Assembly: GCF_020535565.1 (NCBI RefSeq)
Contig: NZ_CP084758.1
Span: forward strand, 1,329,501-1,393,500
Length of the DNA: 64,000 bases
Source: Shinella sp. XGS7
GTDB taxonomy: Bacteria > Pseudomonadota > Gammaproteobacteria > Burkholderiales > Burkholderiaceae_C
Direction: 5' to 3'
Part shown: positions 1 to 6,593 of the stretch, piece by piece
Position numbering within the stretch: position 1 is the first letter of the stretch
Layout of the letters: each line of letters starts with the position of its first letter
The notes under the pieces: generated by a model
What the model saw: only the letters and a program-made list of their open reading frames with translations
Database searches by the model: none
Told to the model about the DNA's origin: nothing
Translations under genes and position numbers: made by a program

Positions 1-1
1 G

Positions 2-1282
2 CAGCAGCTGGGCCTGGACCGCGACACGCCCGAGCTGCCCAGCGACCGGCTGGACCGCGTGCTGCTCCACCCCCTGCTGGGCCCGCTGCTGCTGGCCCTG
101 CTGCTCTTCGGCCTGTTCCAGGCCGTCTACAGCTGGGCCGAGGCGCCCAAGGGCTGGATCGAGGCCGCGGCGGCGGGGCTGGGCGAGCTGGCGGGCGGCG
201 CCCTGCAGGGCACGGCCCTGGACGGCTGGCCGCGCAGCCTGCTGGTGGACGGGCTGATTGCCGGCGTGGGCGGGGTGCTGGTCTTCCTGCCCCAGATCCT
301 GATCCTGTTCTTCTTCATCCTGGTGCTGGAGGAGTCGGGCTATCTGCCGCGCGCGGCCTTTCTGCTGGACCGGCTGATGGGCGGCGTGGGCCTGTCGGGG
401 CGCAGCTTCATTCCCCTGCTGTCCAGCTTTGCCTGCGCCATTCCCGGCATCATGGCCACGCGCTCCATCGCCAACCCGCGCGACCGCCTGGTCACCATCC
501 TGATCTCGCCCCTGATGACCTGCTCGGCCCGGCTGCCGGTCTATGCGCTGCTGATCGGCGCCTTCGTGCCCCAGCGCGAGCTGCTGGGCGGCTGGGTGGA
601 ACTGCAGGGCCTGGTGCTCTTCGTGCTGTACGGCGCCGGCATCCTGGGCGCCATGGCCGTGGCCTGGCTGCTCAAGCGCTTCACGCACAGCGGGCGCCAG
701 GTGCGGCCCCTGATGATGGAGCTGCCTGCCTACCACTGGCCCAGCGTGCGCGCCGTGGCCCTGGGCCTGTGGCAGCGCACCCAGATCTTTCTGCGCCGCG
801 TGGGCGGCGTGATCCTGACCCTGACCCTGCTGCTGTGGCTGCTCTCCAGTTTTCCGGGCGCGCCGGCCGGGGCCACCCAGCCGCCCATCTACTACAGCGT
901 GGCCGGCTGGATCGGCCGCGGCCTGGCCGTGCTCTTCGAGCCCATCGGCTTCAACTGGCAGATCAGCCTGGCCCTGGTGCCCGGCATGGCGGCGCGGGAG
1001 ATCGTGATCAGCGCCCTGGGCACGGTCTACGCGCTCTCGGCCGCCGGCGAGGAGGCCGCCCAGGCGCTGAGCCCGCTGATCGCGGCGCAATGGGGCCTGC
1101 CCACGGCCTTCTCCCTGCTGGCCTGGTTCGTGTTCGCGCCGCAATGCCTGTCCACCCTGGCGGCGGTGCGGCGCGAGACCGGGGGCTACAGGATTCCGGC
1201 CGTGATGCTGGTCTACCTCTTCGCCCTGGCCTACGCGGCCGCCTTCCTGACCTACCGCATCAGCGGCTGGCTGCTGGGCTGA
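2..1282 (+). CDS. feoB: Ferrous iron transport protein B, C-terminal part (5' end outside window)
   Basis: The frame is open from base 2 with no start codon at the window edge, so this is the 3' part of a longer gene. About 426 codons are visible. They are strongly hydrophobic, with many membrane segments, and contain the FeoB Gate-type stretches SGRSFIPLLSSFACAIPG and LISPLMTCSARLPVYALL plus the later PGMAAREIVISALGTVYA. FeoB is an inner-membrane Fe(II) importer with an N-terminal GTPase domain. That domain and any feoA lie upstream of the window. The gene ends 25 bases before the convergent phosphatase gene. Identification is firm from the Gate motifs; a nucleoside-type permease would lack this motif order. 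Confidence 0.95.
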   Translation, partial: QQLGLDRDTPELPSDRLDRVLLHPLLGPLLLALLLFGLFQAVYSWAEAPKGWIEAAAAGLGELAGGALQGTALDGWPRSLLVDGLIAGVGGVLVFLPQILILFFFILVLEESGYLPRAAFLLDRLMGGVGLSGRSFIPLLSSFACAIPGIMATRSIANPRDRLVTILISPLMTCSARLPVYALLIGAFVPQRELLGGWVELQGLVLFVLYGAGILGAMAVAWLLKRFTHSGRQVRPLMMELPAYHWPSVRAVALGLWQRTQIFLRRVGGVILTLTLLLWLLSSFPGAPAGATQPPIYYSVAGWIGRGLAVLFEPIGFNWQISLALVPGMAAREIVISALGTVYALSAAGEEAAQALSPLIAAQWGLPTAFSLLAWFVFAPQCLSTLAAVRRETGGYRIPAVMLVYLFALAYAAAFLTYRISGWLLG

Positions 1283-1307
1283 GCGCCCAGCGCCAGGGCA
1301 GCGGGGT

Positions 1308-3230
1308 TCAGCTGCCGATCACGCCGCCATCGGCCTTGCGGATCACCAGGGTGGCCGAGCGCGGCCGGCCGTCGGCGCGGAAGTCCGGCCAGTTGGAGAT
1401 CTTGCGCGGCTCGGCGGGGTCGCTGCGCTCGCTGGGGCTTTCGCCCGGGTGCTGGATGTTGATGAACATGGTGCGGCCGTCCGGCGTGCCGGTGGCGCCG
1501 GTGATCTCGCAGCCGGCCGGACCCACCAGGAAGCGGCGCACCTCGCCCGTGCGCGGATCGGCAGCCAGCATGGCGTTGTTGCCCAGGTTCTTCAGATCGC
1601 CCTTGCCCATGGCCGAGGTGCTCATATCGGTCTGGATCCACAGGATGCCGCGGCCGTCCACCCACAGGCCATCGGGGCAGCCCAGGGCGTCGCCCTGCAC
1701 ATTGCCCTTGGCCTCGGCGCGCTCGTTGCTCGGGTCGCCGGCCAGCAGGAAGTGGTTCCAGGCGAAGCGCTCGCCGTCGAAGTCGCCGTCTTCCTTCCAG
1801 CGGATGATGTGGCCCATGCTGTTGTTGGCGCGCGGGTTGGCCGCGTCCACACCGGGCTGATTGGCGCCGCCGCGGTTGCTGTTATTGGTCAGGGTGCAGT
1901 AGACAAAGCCCTGCGGGTCCACGGCGATCCACTCGGGGCGGTCCATCTTGGTGGCGCCCAGCGCGTCGCTGGCCTGGCGGCTCTTGATCAGCACCTCGCC
2001 CTGGTCAGCAAAGCCCTGGGCCGCGGTGAGCGGGCCCTCGCCATGGCGCAGCGGCAGCCAGCGGCCGCGGCCATCGGCCTCGAAGCGGGCCACATAGAGC
2101 GTGCCGTGGTCCAGCAGCTCGGCATTGGCCTTGGCGCCGCCGGGGCGGATCTTGTCGCGGCTGACGAATTTGTAGATGTACTCGAAGCGCGCGTCCTCGC
2201 CCATATAGACCACGGCGCGGCCCTCGCGGGTCTGGGCCACGGTGGCGCCTTCGTGCGCGGCGCGGCCCAGGGCGGTGCGCTTGATGGGGGTGGAACTGAA
2301 GTCGTGGGGGTCGATCTCCACCACCCAGCCGTGGCGGTTGGCCTCGTTGGGGTGCTTGGCGGCGTCGAAGCGCTCGTCGAACTCGGCCCAGCGGTAGCCG
2401 CCGGTCTCGCCCTTCTTCAGGCCCCAGCGGGTCTGGTGGGCGTCGGGCTGATCCGGGCCCTTGAAGTAGTTGATGAAGTTCTCTTCGCAGGTCAGGTAGG
2501 TGCCCCAGGGCGTGATGCCGCTGGCGCAGTTGTTGAAGGTGCCCAGCACGCGGCGACCGCTGGCGTCGGCGGCGGTCTTCATCAGCGCATGGCCGGCGGC
2601 CGGGCCGCTGAGCTGCATGGGCGTGTTGGCCGTGATGCGGCGCGCCCAGGGCGAGGGGCGCACCAGGGCCCAGCGGCCATCGGCCTGCTGCGCCACCTCG
2701 ATCACTGAGACGCCGTGCGCGGCCTGGGCCTTCTTCACCTTGGCGGCGTTCCAGGTCTTCATGCCGTCGGGGTGCAGCAGGCCGTCGTCGGTGTACTCGT
2801 GGTTCATCACCAGCAGGCCGCTCCTGGAGCCGTCCTGGCTGAAGAAGTGGATGCCGTCATGGTGCATGCCCAGCTGGGCCTCCTGCTCGGCAGCGCTGTT
2901 GCTGCCATCGAACTTGAAGGCCGGGCTCTCACCCGACAGGCCCACCGGGTCGCCCCAGGGCGCGATCACCTGCACGGTGTAGCCCTCGGGCACGAGCACG
3001 CGGTCGGCGGTGGACACGGGCACGCTCTTGAAGCTGAAGAGCGGGCCGCCCTGGCCGCTGCCGCCGGTGGCGCAACCCGCCAGCGGGGCCAGCAGGCCGC
3101 CCAGGCCCAGGCTCACCCCCAGGCCCAGGCCGCCGCCCAGCAGGCGCCGCCGCGCCGGGTCCGAGACCTCGTGGATGCTCGCATTGGCGGAGCGGTTGCT
3201 GTCTTCCATCTGCTCGAAATCCTTGGCCAT
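1308..3230 (-). CDS. PhoX-type (DUF839) secreted phosphatase
   Basis: A 640-residue protein of the PhoX/DUF839 family, whose studied members are Ca/Fe-dependent periplasmic alkaline phosphatases. The N-terminus carries a twin-arginine signal, DPARRRLLGG followed by a Gly/Leu-rich segment and a Cys-containing LAGCATGG that could also be a lipobox. The body has family hallmarks such as GTYLTCEENF, WVVEIDPHDF, YMGEDARFEYIYKFV, and a C-terminal CEITGATGTPDGRTMFINIQHPGE-like region. The start ATG at 3230 has a GGAG nine bases upstream; a second in-frame ATG seven codons later is possible. It is divergent from the AraC-type gene. A candidate Pho box lies about 50 bases upstream, which would fit phosphate-starvation control. 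Substrate not known from sequence. Confidence 0.9.
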   Translation of the reverse strand: MAKDFEQMEDSNRSANASIHEVSDPARRRLLGGGLGLGVSLGLGGLLAPLAGCATGGSGQGGPLFSFKSVPVSTADRVLVPEGYTVQVIAPWGDPVGLSGESPAFKFDGSNSAAEQEAQLGMHHDGIHFFSQDGSRSGLLVMNHEYTDDGLLHPDGMKTWNAAKVKKAQAAHGVSVIEVAQQADGRWALVRPSPWARRITANTPMQLSGPAAGHALMKTAADASGRRVLGTFNNCASGITPWGTYLTCEENFINYFKGPDQPDAHQTRWGLKKGETGGYRWAEFDERFDAAKHPNEANRHGWVVEIDPHDFSSTPIKRTALGRAAHEGATVAQTREGRAVVYMGEDARFEYIYKFVSRDKIRPGGAKANAELLDHGTLYVARFEADGRGRWLPLRHGEGPLTAAQGFADQGEVLIKSRQASDALGATKMDRPEWIAVDPQGFVYCTLTNNSNRGGANQPGVDAANPRANNSMGHIIRWKEDGDFDGERFAWNHFLLAGDPSNERAEAKGNVQGDALGCPDGLWVDGRGILWIQTDMSTSAMGKGDLKNLGNNAMLAADPRTGEVRRFLVGPAGCEITGATGTPDGRTMFINIQHPGESPSERSDPAEPRKISNWPDFRADGRPRSATLVIRKADGGVIGS

Positions 3231-3282
3231 GGTGGCTCACTCCAGGGGCTGCCGACAAAGCCTGCAAGGATTGCGGCTGCAC

Positions 3283-3300
3283 ATGACAGAAGCGTGACGA
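3283..3300 (-). promoter_or_regulatory. Candidate Pho box upstream of the PhoX-type gene
   Basis: Read on the minus strand this is TCGTCAC-GCTT-CTGTCAT: two half-sites with an 11-base period, the second an exact match to the CTGTCAT half-site of the PhoB consensus and the first sharing its GTCA core. It lies 53 bases before the phosphatase start codon. The same bases also take part in an inverted repeat (CATGACA at 3282-3288 and TGTCATG at 3308-3314) that could instead be an AraC-regulator site. Confidence 0.4.
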
Positions 3301-3323
3301 GCCGCCATGTCATGATCGCGCCC

Positions 3324-4175
3324 ATGCCGCCGCGCTTCGAGCATGCCCGCGACCAGGCCCAGTACCGCCGCCCCGTGCACCGCGCCGGGGTGGAGCTGTA
3401 TCACGCCTCGGTGCTGCATCACCGCTTCGCGCCGCACACGCACGAGGCCTATGGCCTGGGCGCCATCACGGCCGGGGTGGGGCGCTTTCGCTGGCGCGGG
3501 GCCGAGCATCTGGCGCCGCGCGCCACCCTGATGCTGATGAACCCCGAGGACGTGCACACCGGCCAGGCCGAGCTGGACGATCAGGCCTGGGGCTACCGCA
3601 TGGTCTATCTGGACCGCAGCCTGCTGGCCGAACTCAGCGGCGAACCCGACTGGTGGTTCGACGCCGCGGTGGCGCATGACGCGCGCAGCGCCGCCACGGT
3701 GGCCGGCCTGATCGCCGCGCTCTGGCGCTGCAGCCCCGAGGACGATCTGGCCTTTGACAGCGGCCTGGCCCGGCTGGTGCAGGCCCTGCGTCCGCACGTC
3801 AGGGTGGGCAGCCCGCGCCGCGCCGAGGCCGCCGTGCGCTTCACGCCGGTGCTGGACTTCATGCGCGCCCATCTGGGCGAAAAAATCGAGCTGGCGCAGC
3901 TGGCCGCGGTGGCGGGGCTCAGCCCCTTTCACTTCCTGCGCAGCTTCCAGGCCCAGACCGGCGCCACGCCCCAGCAGCAGCTGATGGCCCTGCGCCTCTT
4001 CGAGGCCAAGCGCCGCCTGGCCGCGGGCGAGGCGCCGGCCGCGGTGGCCGCGGCCGTGGGCCTGGCAGACCAGGCCCATCTCACCCGCGCCTTTGCCGGG
4101 CGCTACGGGCTCACGCCGGGGCGTTACCAGCAGCAGCTGGGCGTGGCGGGGGCGCGCTGCGCGCGCGGGCGCTGA
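3324..4175 (+). CDS. AraC family transcriptional regulator
   Basis: A 283-residue AraC/XylS-type regulator. Residues 1-150 form a cupin-like sensing domain, with HHRFAPHTHEAYGLG resembling the metal/ligand-binding AraC_binding fold and NPEDVHTGQ typical of its end. The C-terminal about 100 residues hold two helix-turn-helix motifs, LAAVAGLSPFHFLRSFQ and AAVGLADQAHLTRAFAGRYG, then TPGRYQQQ. The frame is open further upstream. I chose ATG 3324 because it begins just before the conserved domain; ATG 3312 is the alternative. It is divergent from the phosphatase gene and convergent with the Bug-type gene. This subfamily often sits beside transporters; the inducer cannot be told here. Confidence 0.9.
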   Translation: MPPRFEHARDQAQYRRPVHRAGVELYHASVLHHRFAPHTHEAYGLGAITAGVGRFRWRGAEHLAPRATLMLMNPEDVHTGQAELDDQAWGYRMVYLDRSLLAELSGEPDWWFDAAVAHDARSAATVAGLIAALWRCSPEDDLAFDSGLARLVQALRPHVRVGSPRRAEAAVRFTPVLDFMRAHLGEKIELAQLAAVAGLSPFHFLRSFQAQTGATPQQQLMALRLFEAKRRLAAGEAPAAVAAAVGLADQAHLTRAFAGRYGLTPGRYQQQLGVAGARCARGR

Positions 4176-4187
4176 ACGCGCGCCCGC
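4165..4187. terminator. GC hairpin between convergent genes
   Basis: Seven-base perfect stem GCGGGCG / CGCCCGC around a nine-base loop that contains the regulator's stop codon, placed between two converging genes. No U-tract follows on either strand, so terminator function is a guess. Confidence 0.3.
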
Positions 4188-4206
4188 CTGCGCGTGCCGG
4201 ACGAGC

Positions 4207-5259
4207 TCAGTCCAGCCCCATATTCGCCTTGCGCGCCACGGCGCCCAGACGCTCGTACTCGGCCAGGCCCAGGTTCTGCAGCTCCTGCGGGCTGGAGCTG
4301 CGGGGCGTGAAGCCGGCCTGCAGCAGCTTGTCCTTCACCTCGGGCAGGGCCAGGGCCTCGACAAAGGCCTGGTTCAGGGCCTTGAGCACCGGCGCGGGCA
4401 GATGGGCCGGGCCGTAAACGCCGAACCAGGGCTCCACCGCGTAGCCGGCTAGGCCGGCCTCGGCCATGGTGGGCACCTGGGGCAGGGCCGGCGAGCGGCT
4501 CTTGCCCGCCACCGCCAGAGCGCGCAGCTTGCCCGACTGGATATGGGGCAGGGAGGCGGGCAGGTTGTCGAACATCAGGCCGATATGGCCGGCCAGCAGA
4601 TCGGTGATGGCGGGCGAGCTGCCGCGGTAGGGCACATGGCTCAGATCGGTGCCGCTCATCTGCTCGAAGAGCACGGCCGCCAGATGCATGGAGGTGCCCG
4701 CGCCCGCGGTGGCGTAGTTCATGCCCTTGTTCTTGCGCGCCGCCTCGATCAGATCGGCCACGCTGCGGATGGGCGAGCTGGCGTTCACCTCCACCACGAT
4801 GGTGGAGTAGCCCAGCATGCTGATGGCGCTGAAGTCCTTGCGCGGATCAAAGGGCACGCTCTTGTAGATGTGCGGGTTCAGCGCATTGGTGGAGATGGCG
4901 CCGAAGCCTATGGTGTGGCCGTCGGGCGCGGCCTTGGCTACCGCGTCCATGCCCAGATTGCCACCGGCGCCGGGCTTGTTGTCCACCAGCACCGGCTGGC
5001 CCAGCTTCTCGGCCACCTTCTGGCCTACGGTGCGCGCCACCAGATCGGTGGTGCCGCCGGCCGCATAGGGCACGACAAAGCGGATGGGCTTGCTCGGGAA
5101 ATCGGCCGCATGGGCCGGGCCACCAAGGCCCAGCAGGCCCAGCAGGCCCAGCAGGCCCAGGCCGGCGAGCGCCAGCGCTGCGCCGCTCAGGCGGCGGCGT
5201 GTGTGTTGTGTGACAGCCGGATGGGGCAGCTTGCCGCTGCTGCACAGGTGCTGAGGCAT
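4207..5259 (-). CDS. Bug family (TctC-type) tripartite tricarboxylate transporter substrate-binding protein
   Basis: A 350-residue periplasmic binding protein. After a signal region with an RRR motif and a long Leu/Gly core ending AHA, the mature part starts ADFPSKPIRFVVPYAAGGTTDL, the standard Bug opening, and continues with GQPVLVDNKPGAGGNLG and the family signatures PYRGSSPAITDLLAGHI and LFEQMSG. Bug proteins bind small carboxylates or similar ligands. Many are orphans without the membrane subunits, and no tctA/tctB partners are visible here. The signal-peptide coding region contains a 9-base tandem repeat. Start ATG 5259; a shorter start is not obvious. Ligand unknown. Confidence 0.93.
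   Translation of the reverse strand: MPQHLCSSGKLPHPAVTQHTRRRLSGAALALAGLGLLGLLGLLGLGGPAHAADFPSKPIRFVVPYAAGGTTDLVARTVGQKVAEKLGQPVLVDNKPGAGGNLGMDAVAKAAPDGHTIGFGAISTNALNPHIYKSVPFDPRKDFSAISMLGYSTIVVEVNASSPIRSVADLIEAARKNKGMNYATAGAGTSMHLAAVLFEQMSGTDLSHVPYRGSSPAITDLLAGHIGLMFDNLPASLPHIQSGKLRALAVAGKSRSPALPQVPTMAEAGLAGYAVEPWFGVYGPAHLPAPVLKALNQAFVEALALPEVKDKLLQAGFTPRSSSPQELQNLGLAEYERLGAVARKANMGLD
5127..5160. repeat. 9-bp tandem repeat in a signal-peptide coding region
   Basis: The unit GGCCCAGCA is repeated about 3.8 times in the Bug-type gene. Read on the minus strand it encodes a Leu-Leu-Gly repeat in the hydrophobic core of the signal peptide. Gain or loss of a unit would keep frame and change the core length by three residues. 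Confidence 0.85.
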
Positions 5260-5399
5260 GGACGGGTCTCCTCACGCGCGGAGCGCGTTGTTCTTGGGTC
5301 TCGGAGCGTCCAGCTTAGCGGGGAGGGCGGAGGGGCGGGGGACCTGGTGTTCGGGAACCGCCCTTGTGTGTAAGGCGTGCGGCCCTCGCGGCGAAGCCC

Positions 5400-6128
5400 T
5401 CAGGCTCGGCGGCGGGCGCGGGCCGCCAGCAGGCCCAGACCGGCCAGCAGCAAGGCTGCGCTGGCGGGTTCCGGAACGGCGTTGACGGCGCCTTGGAGCA
5501 CAAAGGGGAGCTCCATCGCCGCGGGCGTTCCGTCCGGCAGCAGTGCCGCCGAGAAGGAGCCGGCGTTCACGGACTGCATGGCATTGCCGCGCACACTGGC
5601 GTCTGCCACCGGAGGCTGCCACGGACCGGAGCTCAGCGAACCGCTCATGGACCAGCGCAGCCAGTACTGGCCCTGTGCCAGTTGCAGATCGGGGATGTCG
5701 GCACTGGCGCGGTAGATGGGGCGCTGCACGCTCGTGAGCGCGTTGGGCGCCACGCGGTAGCCGATCAGGTCACCGCTGCCGAGTTTGGTCTTGCCCTGGG
5801 CCACCAGGGTGCCGTTGTTCACGTCGCCGGCCATGATGCTCCAGGACACGGTCTGGAGGGTGAAGGCCGTGGCATTGTTCTGGATCGCAAAGAAGTCGAT
5901 GCTCTGGAGCGTCCATCCACTCGCAGCCGTGACGGCAAAGTCGTCCGCCACCGCGTTGGGCGAGGTCGCGCGATCCTGGATGCCGAAGCCGTAGAAGGTG
6001 TTCGGCGTATTGCGTGTGCCGACGGACAGTCCGTTGCTGCCCACCGCGGCGCCGTTGTCATGCAGGACGGCAGCCTGTGTCAGTCCGGCGATTGCCGCAC
6101 CGAGGACGGATGTAATCAGTGTCTTCAT
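5400..6128 (-). CDS. PEP-CTERM sorting domain protein
   Basis: A 242-residue secreted protein. It has an N-terminal signal peptide (MKTLITSVLGAAIAGLTQA) and a C-terminal sorting tail VPEPASAALLLAGLGLLA followed by RARRRA. The tail is a PEP motif, a membrane segment and a basic end, recognised and cleaved by exosortase. The middle is Asn/Thr-rich beta-type sequence with no recognised domain. I chose ATG 6128 because AGGAG lies about ten bases upstream and the signal peptide starts there; the longer open frame to 6206 adds unlikely residues. No exosortase gene is in the window. G+C appears lower than in neighbouring metabolic genes. Confidence 0.85.
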   Translation of the reverse strand: MKTLITSVLGAAIAGLTQAAVLHDNGAAVGSNGLSVGTRNTPNTFYGFGIQDRATSPNAVADDFAVTAASGWTLQSIDFFAIQNNATAFTLQTVSWSIMAGDVNNGTLVAQGKTKLGSGDLIGYRVAPNALTSVQRPIYRASADIPDLQLAQGQYWLRWSMSGSLSSGPWQPPVADASVRGNAMQSVNAGSFSAALLPDGTPAAMELPFVLQGAVNAVPEPASAALLLAGLGLLAARARRRA

Positions 6129-6245
6129 GGGCGATGTACTCCTCGCGTGTCCCATATTCTTGGCTCTTGATGGGGCGGGAGTATCGCCGCAGTGCCGTGG
6201 GGGCACCTCCCCCGGAGCGAGGGAGGTCGGACCCGGGGCTGCGTT

Positions 6246-6593
6246 TCAGCGCGGGGTGTTGCGGATGCCGGGGTCGACCTTGATGCGGCGGCCGCTGCTG
6301 CTCTCGATCACGTGGACGGTGAAGGCGAAGTCGCCGGCCGTGGTGCAGCGATCGCGCAGGGTGACCTGGGTCGGGCTGATGAACCACAGGTCCGGGAAGT
6401 CGGTCGTGGCCTCGTTGAAGGTGATCGGCCCCTCCGGATCGAAGACATAGCCGGGCGTCTGGAGCTGGAAGTCGATCAGTGCGTTGCTGGTGTCCACCGT
6501 GACGGACTCGGGCGTGCAGGTGGCCGTCGGCGGATCGGTGACGTCGCTGGCGGTGACAGAGAACGAAAACACGGGCTTGTCGGTGGGGGTCAT
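6246..6593 (-). CDS. Hypothetical protein, third gene of the sigma-kinase operon
   Basis: A 115-residue protein that I do not recognise. It has no signal peptide, an acidic Thr/Val-rich beta-type composition, two Cys (TCTPES and RDRCTT) and motifs such as FSFSVTASDV and DLWFISPTQVTLRD. Its ATG overlaps the stop of the kinase gene by four bases (ATGA), so it is very probably translationally coupled to it. A small protein encoded last in a sigma factor/kinase operon could be a substrate or output of the kinase, but nothing in the sequence proves this. Confidence 0.7.
   Translation of the reverse strand: MTPTDKPVFSFSVTASDVTDPPTATCTPESVTVDTSNALIDFQLQTPGYVFDPEGPITFNEATTDFPDLWFISPTQVTLRDRCTTAGDFAFTVHVIESSSGRRIKVDPGIRNTPR

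Noticed and set aside
6206..6226. CCTCCC...GGGAGG hairpin after the sigma-kinase operon
   Set aside because: Short stem with no U-tract on the minus strand; could be chance in GC-rich DNA.
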